NCBI RefSeq assembly: GCF_000003815.2
Contig: NC_049991.1
Span: forward strand, 10,685,024-10,749,023
Source of the DNA: Branchiostoma floridae
Taxonomy: Eukaryota; Chordata; Leptocardii; Amphioxiformes; Branchiostomatidae
DNA: 64,000 nt
Reading direction: 5' to 3'
Below the pieces are notes generated by a model. It did not search any database. It was not told the DNA's origin and saw nothing but the letters and a program-made list of their open reading frames with translations. The translations under genes and the position numbers were made by a program. Positions 1-11,716 of this stretch are shown here, piece by piece. Positions within the stretch are counted from its first letter, which is position 1, and each line of letters starts with the position of its first letter.

Positions 1-3000
1 CACCTTATCGTTATGAAAATCATACCGGCATACAGCAGAAATCACTTGCCTCGAGGTATACTGCGTGCCGCATTGCCACGTACAGTGATACTAAAAATAA
101 CACAACACAACACATAACTCAACCATCATTCATCTAAATATGGTCCTAATCTAGTTGATATTTTACAAACTACATGGCCGATATGGTATGTTTCATTCTG
201 AGTTTAAGCACCAACGCACTGAGGACGTTTATGAAGATCCTTTTCTCATCACCGTTACGAGTTTTAGTCACAGCATTTCACGGAAGTCATCCACTGTGAA
301 TGAAAAACGTGCAGGTCACGTGAGATAGACCGGGCCATAATTGCTTCGTTTTGATCTGTGTCAAGCATCGATTTGTCTTAATTTGCTCGTTTTGTTTTCC
401 ACGATTGGATTCGATTTTTTAACACTCATTTGGTTCCGTGTAATCCACACAGCTTTGGACGCGGTAAAGTTGTGTTTCTTTCTAATCACACGACTTTGAA
501 AGAAAATGAGACGAATCAGTAGGCTGAACTTGAACGTAATTCGTCCTTGTGTGTTGTTGAGAATATATGTGGCACCAAAACTTTCTCCGTTGCTTGTCTA
601 ATGCCAGGTTTCCGACACTCTGTTTAGGGTAGCCGTAGTTTCAGCACTAAGGACAGGTACACCCTGCACCGGGAGATTTGATTTTATCCCGCTTCTGTCA
701 CTCTTGGAAATCCTACCTCATATTTTTACACCCAGTAAAATACAGAACTGCTCGTATCTAGATCATCCTCACATTTATATATTCTATATTTAAGGGCTGA
801 TCAGGGATTATTATGATGACAATGACGAATCCCGGGACTACATAGGTCGTTGCGTTAGTGAAGTCACCACCGTAAACATTTCGCCCCGAGTTGACACATA
901 AAGAAGTCCATAACAGCTCCAGACATGAGGCTGAACTATTGATATGCAGTCTCGCCATTAAGCGTTCTAATTCCAGTATTGAACCGGGAATCGACCGGTC
1001 ACTTTGAAGTGTGCTCCCCTGAGCTTGAGTGGTTTTATCCTTCTCTCTGGAATTATACCCCCAATCAATGGACAAGTTCGCCATTATGGATAGATAATGA
1101 GGAGTTCATTCATGTTTTAGAGATTTGCTCTTGGAAGTCTGATATTTCCTTGGACGAGGGGATTCCACGAGTTAGAAGGCCCCGTGGTGAATACGGAAGG
1201 AATGTAGTTTTATCGCTTCAAATTGTTTATTGCACAACCAGCTCCCACAATGTTTAAGCAAGAAATAATTTACACCACGTCTTATCCCAAAAGCTTCCCT
1301 TATTTGTCCCTTTGCTTTGCCCATGAATGTATCATCCACGCATGTCTCCTGTATTGTACTTCTCTTCGATTTAAAACTGGGCCTGGGCCTTCTAGATAAA
1401 CCGTTAACTGTCACCATTAGAAATTTCCAATCAAATAGCCGCCATAAGGTGGGACCTGAGAGTTCCATTAAGTGTGTTGATTGTGTGGAATAGATCACTG
1501 GAGTCTCGTCGCATGTCCCGGTTACGTGTCAGGGGAACAGGTTTATACCTTACCGCAAATCCTGTCGAACTACAGCTTAACTGCCGCTGCATCAGATCGT
1601 AAACTTACTTAGGTGGTATATCACTGCGCTTGGGACACCGGTGTGGCAGTACTGGGTTGGAAAAATTACAAATTTGAGGGATAAAGAACGAATTTTCTTA
1701 TGTTTTGTGTATATTGTTGTCTTCTAATTCATACTTGTACGTATTACGCAATATCTAAATTATAAAAAATCGGCGAAAATTACACAACAGTACCGCAGTT
1801 AACGAACCCCGCAGTTCGAACCCCCACCTTTAGGTATAGATCGTGTTACTTTGAAAATCTGCTGAAGTTCACTTTCACAGAGATTGAATGCACTTTGGGT
1901 GTTCACTGCTGGACCCTGCTGGAGTTTTTTTCTCAAAATCACATTTGTGTCATCAGTCCAACACAGTGACGTAGTAACGAACTTAACTTCACCTCAAAAT
2001 GACTGGTTTCCAAACTTACACGATAAGCTCGTGGACTGGTCGAAGCTAAACTTATTTGACCAACCGCCGTTATTTTTCTAACTGTATCTTCTGGCGTTTT
2101 AATCGGGTTTGCCCCAACTCTAGCCATGTTCTCACCGTGTTTTGGTCACTTTCCAAATGGTTTCCTTCCACTGATTATTTCATTGTCATATTATTCCCCA
2201 TACATTTGTTTTATTTGAGGCAACGTGTCCCTTTTCTCCAACATCACATATTGATCAAAAACATTTCTGACAAACTTTTCGACAAACAAAATGCTAAAAA
2301 CTGTAACTGGAAGGTCAATGCCGATAGAAGATTCTTTACATTATACGTATGGAGTAGTATAACAATACCTGACTTTTAAAAATATCTTAACTTAAGATTG
2401 AAGGAGAGAAGAAGAAGAATGTCTCAAATTGGCTGCCCGGTGCAATTATATGATAAATGTATCATACCGGCCTTTTAAGTACTTCTTAATGGTCTCCTAT
2501 CTGCTAATGTCTTATTAACCATTAGCTACGGTTTTACGTCTTAATGGCTTTGGGATCATTCTTAGCATACTAATGCAATGTTCTCCAAGGACCAGCAATA
2601 TTTCTTGACCCACATTACTACAGCTGACAATAAAAGCTTAGGTTTTTATCAAAGATAAACATAGGCTGTAGCCTGAGTGTGATCTTAAGGCTGGTGGAAT
2701 GAACAAGTAAAAAAAAACTTTAAGACTTTAATTATATGGCTATGTTATTGCAATCCACAATGGTCTATAGAAACGTGAAGATTTCAAGGTAGAGCGCATC
2801 TGGCTTCGCTTAGTGAAATTTGGATTCGATTCTGTCTACATACAAACGAGATTGGTTTCGTTTGATTAAGCCGAAGCTCGTGCAAACCAGCCGTTCCTCG
2901 GCATTTCGCCGATGCATTTTTATGATTCTCTAGCTTGTGTACCTTGTGTGTCAGCACTCAAATCGGTTGCGCTTATTTCGGTTTGCACACGACTTGCAAA

Positions 3001-6000
3001 TTGGGGTCGGCTAACATAATACATGTCAGACAAATTATGACCTGATCCCAAAGGCATATCTACCGGGTGTGTATCAGTATTGGTATTTCTACTCTGATTC
3101 GAGCATATTATCTAATCAATGCACGGAAAGCCGCCTACGGAATCTAGTAGGATTACAAAGGGAGTTGGCGGCTTTTATGGCAATGTGACCCTTGAGAAGA
3201 CGGCCTGATTGGGCCACTCATTTGCATAAGTTTCCTTGCAATTGCCAGTAATATGTCTGATTCCGTCAGCCCATTTAGACTGCGGTCATATTTCCAAACC
3301 GGGGCCCGGCCTGGCAGCTTTTTGGGAACGAAAAGTAAGATTGAAAAGACAACAAAAACAGAGAACGTAAAACAATTAGTCGTTAACATAATTCGCACAT
3401 ATTCCTTGACAAACATTTAAATTTTTCGTTTCCGCAAACATCCCGGCCAGGCCCCGGTTTGGCATATGACCACAGCCTAACCCCTGAGAACGCAGAGACG
3501 TTCTTCGGAAAATGGGCTACCATCTCTAGAGTCACGTGACACAGGTTTCTCCTACATCTCTAGCCCAGAAGAAGGTTTAGAATATTGCAAATACGGCCTC
3601 AAGGTAAGGAAGGTCAGTTTATTTTTTGTAGCCTGGTATCCAGCCGAGACTCTGGAGCTGTAATACGGTTGGATACCAGGCTAATGGACTTACGGTTTAT
3701 GATATTGCTGCTGTGTTGTGAAAAGTTTTAATCTATGCCCCTTGTCACGTACTCCCGGAGGGTCATTTATATTACCCTGCAATCGATCTGTAAGGTTCCC
3801 CACAAATCTCTCCGGCCTACCAGCGGATGTTTTCAGAATTGGATGATAGTATCTTCTAGATACCATCAGAAATTAATTTCTGCAACATGACGATAACACC
3901 TGTGTAATCAGTAGGGCAACTATGTGTCAAACATGCAAAAAAAAGTGTGTTCAAACTTGAACATGGCGGTGTTACGGTCAAATAATAGAGGTCACGTGGA
4001 ATGTGACCACACGCCCAGCAGGGTGACTTTGAACCTGAGCTACCGCAGATTCCCATTGACTTTCTATTTCTATCTCTATGACAGACATATCAGGATAGCT
4101 GATGGTGTGATCTTCTATATCTGTCCGACAACACCGCGTCTCTTGTCAGGACCGTGCGGCTAAATGAGTATTCTGTCCGCCCCAGAGCAATTAATAACTT
4201 GTACAGCGCAGTTCAAGTGCAATTTACGTTACGTTATCGCCTTGTCGTGAATCTCCCGCCGACGTTTCTATAGCTGCACGGACATTACCCAGTTTCTAGG
4301 AGATTACGTTGGCAGCGGTGCACATCTTAATGTGGGCAGATAAGATGCCTGTGTACGGTATATCATTTCTTACAGAACTGGACGCAGTTCTGAGAGATGT
4401 TTAAACTGTTTGATTGACAGCTGTGTATGACGATAAGTCTCGTGAAGTGGTAGTGAGACGGGAAGCACCTGTGCATGTGATGCTCCATAAACGCTGCATC
4501 GCTTTCGGCACATTAGGGGGCGAGAGTTCAGAATGGCTCCCCCGCCAGCCAACTGGGTTCGTACTCACATCTTTCTATCAGCAAAATGGCTTGTAAGCAC
4601 CGAGCCTTTCTATCCAGGCCCATACAAAGGGATTTTGCTCCACATGGTCAATTTGCCATCAAAACCTAACGACGCTTTGAAGGAAATATATGAGCAATAC
4701 TTCAAGTAGCCTATAGCATACTGACAACTTTTTGATATTAACTTTTAAGTCCTCCAGACCAAGCTCATAACGGAAAAGTGTGCAATATTTATGGTTATAT
4801 GCAAGGGGCGTTCTTGCTGTTTCGACGTTATTCGATTTTTGTCGCAAAGGATTTTCTTAATGGTTGTACGTTTCTAAGGAAATTTAATTGGATTCTGTAC
4901 AAATTGCAAGGTGGCCATGTTATTTTCCTCAAGTATTGAATCTTAAGTCGATAGCGTCGTTTTCAAGGACATAACTACCCCATTTGATACGAAAGAAAAT
5001 TACATTCCATTATACTGGAAACATTAGAACAAACCAAGACGTCGGTACGTTAATCCTAACGTTGCTCTTATGTCTTAACTGCCTTCAGCATACTCTATGG
5101 TTTATGATATAGCAACTATCAAGTAGACATGCGTATAGACCTCACGTATATGGTTCCAAAACACTGTGGGTTAGAGCAAACTGGCCATACTACCTTTGAT
5201 TCTACAATAGTGCCCCCTGCAGTCCGTACTATAGTGTATTAAAACATTATGAGATGGTGTGGTGATGAAGAGCTTGGAATTTTCAAGGTTTATCAACGTT
5301 TTGTAGCCTCAAGTTTTAGATGCATATAAACCAGCTTTGAGGAATAATTTTGGTGACTGTGTTGTGTGAATTCGATACTGCGGGGTAGTACTCTATGAAT
5401 ACCATTGCTCTGTGTGCATGAGTTGTTTTCAAGGTGACTGTCAAAAGCTTTGACACGTCAGAGGTGCCACGTCGCCACCCTGCCGGTAATTTCGCAATGT
5501 CAGCCAACACGGCACCAGCCTGCTTGGCACGGGCTCAGGGGGCAGGGTATTCACGCAATGTCGAGCAAAGGAGGGGATATGTCACTCTTCAAGTAGACAT
5601 TGGGGGTAATGTTCTTTACCTGCTCTCCATGTTTATATTGGCCGACTTAGAATAATTCAACAGTAGCAAGATAGCTTCCGCCCTATGGCTATTCTACGAA
5701 GACGCTTGCAATTCCTACGTTATTGCCGATGTTGTATTCAGTTATAACGCGTTTGCAAAAGCAGCGAATATAGGTAGACAAGGATTAAAGGTCAAATATC
5801 TTTACTGTATTTTTAGAACGCAATTATAAGATCACGGAGCTCGAGTACTATTCCTGTGCCTTCATAACTGTTGTCAATCCAATAATCTGAGGATGAATGG
5901 TGCACAAAGGAAAGGGCCGATATCGACAGTTTAAAACATTCCACCTCAACATTGATGAATCACCCATCAAAGGTAGCACTTAGAATTCATAAAGTCGTAA

Positions 6001-8530
6001 ATGATTTATGAGCCCTGCTATGTGATTCTTTGTAACCGAACGTTCAGCGCCATATTCTGCACACTCATGTATTTGTGAGGAGCGTGACACCGGCCTGAAA
6101 CCGCTGACCCCGAGGGCTGACCTCTTTTAGTTCAAGCACATTGCCGCACGAGGAAGTAATCGTTCTTGACTGCTTGACTTGTGCCTCGTGAGTGTTCTTC
6201 AAGGCTCTGTCATCAATACCGCCGCCAGGCTTCAAGTATTGCTGGAGATCCTCTATCATCGTTGTGGTTCGTCAGATGCATATTATAGTACAGTTCTCTT
6301 CTATCAGTACATAAAACAGTTCTATGAATTCGCGAATCGTCATGCAACACGGGTCGACTAAAACGTCTCATCAATAAAACAAAGCTTGAGAACGGAACAC
6401 AGTTTTGGGAATCAGCTTTGGGTAGAGTTCAAATTCCCTTCTGATCGATCATAAAGACTTTATTCTGATATGCCACCAAATTATCGATCTACAGATCAGA
6501 GGTGCCCTTTTGAAAGGCTTATCTTGCGTACTTTTTACCAATAGGAGAGTAAGCCTTCTCAAAATGCTTATTTCAATTTTTCAAAGTTGACAAGGTTCAC
6601 AGCGTGTTATCGTTTTGTCAATAGAATGAATGAGTCAATAGACTTTCGCGAAATTGTGTCAAAGGTACCAATATGATTGAATAATGAAATAAAAATGCAA
6701 TACAAGTCCTGTTGTGTTGCATTAGTTTTCTATACAGGGGTCACTTTAAGAATGGCAAGCCTACTGCTCTGTACCAGTCAGGGGATCAATTAGGTATGCG
6801 GTGGTATTCATGATGGATAGCTATTTTAACCGGGTCAAAAGAAAAATACTGAGTCCAACGTTCCCATTTGCCGTGTCTGCACTCCAATACAGGCATTTTG
6901 CCAATGTCTTGCATACTGCCAATTAGATACCATTCAAGAGTGACGCTTTAATGTTATTTTCTGGCTTCAGAAAATGCAGCAATTTGATTTTCTTGGCATT
7001 GGGACGTCGTCCTGACTAGTAGGCTGTGTAGAAGGGCACGTCGTAATTACCTCCATACCAAGAGTTGAGGAATCACCGCTGAGTTGTGTTTGGCGTGGAA
7101 CGTGTCGTACTCTTTGCGGCAATGCGGATTAATTTCTTGGGCGGATATGGCGGTGAATAACAAATGGTCGGTAATTTTTCATTGGGGTTATGCAGACTTC
7201 AGTGAAATAGTGTTGTACCTGCAGGCTACGTAAGCAAGCAGATAGCGATAACAGGTACTCATGCAGCTGCGCTGCCTTATTACCATGCCTTACGGTGCTG
7301 TGATCATGAATAACATCAGATTATTTCCACTGTAAGGAAAGATATCAAATGTACGGACAATAAAACTGTTCAGTACGCATATAATGTATTTTCTTCTTGA
7401 CCTTCAAACCAGCGTTTACTATTGTGAAAATCGTGCTGTCCGTTGCTAAAATTTCAGTTCCAACGAAGCGAATATACATAATTTTGATAAATAGCAGCTC
7501 GTCTTCAATGCCAAATATATCGCGCCGCATAATATGTATATCTAACGATTTCGTGAATTTTTGAAATACCAGCACATCATGACCAGACTCCGTGTACGGA
7601 ATGTAACGGCGTTTCATCCAGATACCATCTCCAGGAATCTAGGTCACCGAGCAGCTTTCCACCATCAAGGCCATAAAATATCCCGTTCTATATTGCATGA
7701 GTACAAAACCCTACAAGTACTACCCAGCCAGTTGCCCCGAATTCCCAACAATAGACCGTTATTGGAGCCGGAACTAGGGAGAAAAGGAAATGATTTCGCT
7801 CTAATTCATTCCATCACATATCCAAAGCCTCCGTCCCTAAGGGAACAGCATAATTGAAACAGCCCGCCATTTTGCCAATGGCGAACGTCTGTCGTCTGCA
7901 ATGTCGGCTACAGGGACAACTGAGGGGAATTTGTCAGGCGTATGCGCGGGACAAAACACAGGAAGCTCGTTTTCTTCTTGTCCTTATAAAAATGTGAAAT
8001 TAGATACTAGTATTACGTTTCATGAATTTCTTTGCTGCTCTTTCAAAATAAACAGAACAGATTGTACTCCCTGATATGTGCGTCCTCCACCTTACCATAA
8101 TTCAGAGTCAACAAAAAAAAACTTCTATTCGACAAAACGAAAGCCCGGAAGATAATAAAAATAATAATTACTCATCTATCTGGTTCATCACCAGCTAATT
8201 TACAATCTCCGTCAAAATTCACCGTAATGGGCTTTAGTTATGAGATATGAGAGCAGTATGGGGCACCCCTGGGAAATCTAGATTATTATCGCCTGGAGGA
8301 TGGGCCGACGTTGTTTTTCTTGTGTGGAAAACAGAATCCTCATTGACAGAAATATGGGCCTGTCCTTGGTGCTGATGAGCCCCTTGTGGTTAACGGTAGG
8401 ATGGCTGTATGTGTGTCTCAGCTAGTTGCGTTTGCCTGCAACCGCAGAAGATAGTGTAAACAGATGTGATGGGTTTTACGGCAATTTATTTGGTATGTTA
8501 TGAAAGCGTGCGGCCGGCATCCGTAATTGT
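1..8530. other. Gene-poor region, no gene recognised
   Basis: All open frames here are short (about 110 codons or fewer), lack recognisable domains and overlap one another on both strands, as expected by chance in sequence of moderate AT content. I see no splice-connected exon series and no ribosomal RNA. The only structured item I could pick out is a small hairpin at 3629-3683. Isolated or lineage-specific exons, or a large intron of a neighbouring gene, cannot be excluded. Confidence 0.5.
3629..3683. repeat. Short inverted repeat (17-bp arms)
   Basis: The 17 bases at 3629-3645 (TAGCCTGGTATCCAGCC) and 3667-3683 are reverse complements with one mismatch, separated by about 21 bases. This makes a 55-bp hairpin. 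It may be a minimal MITE or the end of a repeat family; no target duplication is obvious. Confidence 0.5.
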
Positions 8531-8603
8531 GGCATCGTGTGGCCTAATGGTCAGAGTGTTTAGATGTGAATCAAGGTGTTCCGGTTCAATACCCTGACAT
8601 GCC
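8531..8603 (+). repeat. tRNA-like sequence, probable SINE head or tRNA pseudogene
   Basis: A 73-nt stretch has a box A-like TGGCCTAATGG (8540-8550) and a box B-like GGTTCAATACC (8583-8593) at tRNA spacing, and its ends GGCAT and ATGCC can pair. The D-arm spacing and T-stem pairing are imperfect, so a working tRNA is unlikely. A tRNA-derived SINE promoter or a decayed tRNA copy fits best. Confidence 0.4.
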
Positions 8604-9366
8604 CTGATGTTAACGTTGTGCCGCTGCTTGGGAAAGTCATTTAAAACGAACTTAACTTTTTTAGTCAGGTGCAAAATGAGGAAGCTTCGGTTAGGGGCGT
8701 CCATCGGACAGGATGTTAAATGGATATTTGAAAAGAGCCCACCACACTTTACGGAAAGAGTGGGGACCATTCCTGGTGTGATTTGATCAAACCTTATAGT
8801 CTGTATACCTTATACACTGTAATTTGAACCCTCAGCCTTTTAACTGTTAGTCTAGAACATAATAATGAAGAAAAGAATATGGATAGATAGCTCCGACACA
8901 CAAGCACCAAAAACCAACCCTTCCTCTTCCTGAGTAACGTCACGTTTTACTAGTATAAGTGTACTCAAATTTGTATTCAGTCGTTACAGTGTACCAACTC
9001 TTCATGAATAGACGGTTAAGCTGTCACCCACGACTCAATTCTGCACAAGTGACACGTTTATTGGATCTAGCGCGTGTCAGCGCGTGTTTGTGCCGTGATG
9101 TTTCCCGTGACTCGTGCCAGACAGGTTGGAGCCGTGTGTTACAGGAGAGCGAACAGTGCGTCCGAACCTGCGTCAAGTTCACACTGAGCAGGAGAGATTT
9201 TCCATCCCCTGGTTATATACCAGTGTGCAGGATCGTTCCAGCGAGCTAACCCCGAGAGCACGTCTAGCATTAGAAACGTTATACCTGTCGATAAACTTAT
9301 ACAAGCAAGCCGCACCAGAATAAACATGAAGCCCCAAAATCGTTTTCCTTTTCCCATATTTTCAGT

Positions 9367-9840
9367 GCAATGTTTGCAGCTAGCTCTGAACACCATCACC
9401 GCAATGTCTGCAGCTCCGAACATCATCAGCGCAATGTCTGCAGCTCCGAACATCATCAGCGCAATGTCTGCAGCTCTGAACATCATCAGCGCAATGTCTG
9501 CAGCTCTGAACATCATCAGCGCAATGTCTGCAGCTCCGAACATCATCAGCGCAATGTCTGCAGCTCCGAACATCATCAGTGCAATGTCTGCAGCTCTGAA
9601 CATCATCGGCGCAATGTCTGCAGCTTCAACCATCATCAGTGCAATGTCTGCAGCTCTAAACATCATCAGTGTAATGTCTGCAGCTCTGAACATCATCAGC
9701 GCAATGTCTGCAGCTTTGAACATCATCAGTGCAATGTCTGCAGCTCCAACCATCATCAGCGCAATGTCTGCAGCTCCGAACATCATCAGCGCAATGTCTG
9801 CAGCTCCAACCATCATCAGCGCAATGTCTGCAGCTCCGAA
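9367..9840. repeat. 30-bp minisatellite, about 16 copies
   Basis: A 30-bp unit, roughly CAATGTCTGCAGCT followed by CYGAACATCATCAGYG, repeats head-to-tail about 16 times with a few point differences (C/T in the middle, CCAACC or CTAAAC in place of CYGAAC). The first copy is divergent and carries a 4-base insertion. Each unit carries one CTGCAG (PstI) site. Because 30 is a multiple of three, several reading frames stay open through the array on both strands; one plus frame gives a decapeptide repeat MSAAPNIISA. That openness follows from the period and is not evidence for a protein. Confidence 0.95.
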
Positions 9841-11341
9841 CGCTTTTTTTTACAATATACTGTTGGGTTATTCGAGAGAACCATATAAATATTCCTATTG
9901 AGAAAATATGGAGGATATCGATTATCTCACCCTACATTCTAATAGTGGGTGATTTAAAATTCCAGAAATCAAACGGTCCAAATCGTGACATTGATTCTTA
10001 CATCCCTAGCGACTTTTCTAGCTCCAAAAATAGATGATAGAGAACAGGGGCCAGATTAGCGGATTGGTGTCAGATTACTGAAATCTCCTGCTGGATATGT
10101 TAGTTACTTCTTATGAATAGAAATGATGTCATTATGATGTCATAATAGCTCAGCGTGTCAAAGGGCACGTCCAGGTGTCATCAGGGCCCAGCGGCGCCAG
10201 ATGATACTGTCGTCTGTCTATAGGTAAAAAAACGCCCAGTACAGTCTGTGCCGTAACACACTCTCAGCTGCCACAAGATTCATTATCTGATGAACATCAG
10301 AGCAAAATTAGGCCTTCAGTGCACTCGGAATCCTCTGTGAAACGTTAGTAATCAGAAATAATGCCGGCACAATTGGATAACTCTGCACACAGATGTCGGG
10401 TAGTCTGCCGTGAGTCTCGTGTCTATTACCGAGCTCTACCGCTGAGTCATCACACTGCGATTCGTTACGCCGAGATTCTACCTATCAAACTCAATCAGTC
10501 AGGCTCATGTGGATGACTTCACCCATTCCAAAATAACCTTCCATACAGTAGAAAGTATCCCTGAGAAATGAATATTCTCTAATAAGACCTGTAGGAGATA
10601 TCAGCCGTCATCGCTATGCCTCACCGACGCCTCCTTTCTATCGCATCGTTAGGTGATTCGATTTTATGAAAACATGACTAAGCCGACTCGCTCACATGCC
10701 TGCCCCGTACGGCTGCAGCGATAATGTAGAGGAACGTGTGTATCGCCGATGATTCAAGGGCCTGTAACAATTTATGGCGTCATTAAAGTTTGTGTTTGGA
10801 ACCAGGTCGTGATTTTGCACACCACAAAATAGCCTGACGTTTAGGGGTGTGCACGTAGTTACGGAACAAAACGGCTCTCTCTGCAACTATTGTAGACACC
10901 CTCAGGCAAATAACCAACATTTAATACTCTGCTTTACACCGCTCAGGGCAGCCGAACTTGAGACATCCGGGTTGATCGTTATTGCACCCAACAAAATTGC
11001 CCCGTTGTAATTCTAACCGCCAACAGCGGCGCGGAAACGTTTCGGTAAGCATCCCTGCCCCATCTCCATACCGATGTGCAACCTTCCATACATGCTGCAT
11101 ACAGATATAAGCTTAAGGAGGTACATCCTGCTGCAATTGAACCCATCCGCTTTCCTATGAGGCGGATCGACTGGTTTATTACCATATTCCGTACACATAA
11201 GCAGACTGATGGAGGAACGTAAACAGGACTGAATGCATTATTAATGAACATGGAATGGGTTTGACAATTTTGATTGCCGCGCTTAGAATAAATCACAACA
11301 GGATGAAAAGCATTTCTACTGTCAATACTCCGCACATTTTA
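9841..11341. other. No gene recognised
   Basis: Only short overlapping open frames and no recognised repeat. Downstream exons of the minus-strand gene represented by the ORF at 11342-11716 could lie here, but I could not identify one with confidence. Confidence 0.4.
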
Positions 11342-11716
11342 TCACTCACCCGTACAGTTTTCGTTTCCGTTCAGTCTCCTGCGAAGGATTTTGTTTTTGG
11401 CGGGGAAGTCCTTGCCCTCCCACACTTCAGCGGGCACGTCGTTGAGATGGACCGCCTCTATCCTGACCCGGGGACACTTGCCTTGTCTCTCCAGGTCCAG
11501 GCAGACGTACAGCGCCCTGTTGTCCAGCGCCCACCACTCCCCGTCTTTCCTCACGGCCCGCAGGACAGGCGGGTCGTTGTCCAGTCCTCTTCGGTGTAAC
11601 CTGCTCTTCAGCTGCGCCAAGCTCTCCTCCGCCACTCCGGTCATGTCCCGCCATATGGACTTCGCGTTGTCATTGATGAATTTTACCGTAGAGGGTGGCT
11701 GTAGGGCATCCTCCAT
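11342..11716 (-). CDS. Uncharacterised protein with ParB/sulfiredoxin-like motif, probably a first exon
   Basis: A 124-codon GC-rich frame starting MEDALQPPSTVKFI. It contains a V-R-K-D-G-E-W-W-A-L-D-N-R-A-L-Y-V block (about residues 55-71). This resembles the 'DGxWxxLDNRRLxV' signature of small proteins with a ParB/sulfiredoxin-like fold; I infer that link from memory. The frame ends ...CTGE then TGA, but the bases over the stop read GG|GTGAGT on the minus strand, a strong 5' splice site. The exon may therefore end just before the stop and continue into exons at lower coordinates. GC content is clearly above the flanks, which favours a real exon. A TATATAAA lies directly before the ATG, too close to be its own TATA box. 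Function unknown. Confidence 0.45.
   Translation of the reverse strand: MEDALQPPSTVKFINDNAKSIWRDMTGVAEESLAQLKSRLHRRGLDNDPPVLRAVRKDGEWWALDNRALYVCLDLERQGKCPRVRIEAVHLNDVPAEVWEGKDFPAKNKILRRRLNGNENCTGE

Noticed and set aside
9139-9901. Three long frames (225, 191, 172 codons) through the 30-bp repeat
   Set aside because: They are open only because the period is a multiple of three; no start context, no conserved flanks, and they compete with each other on both strands.
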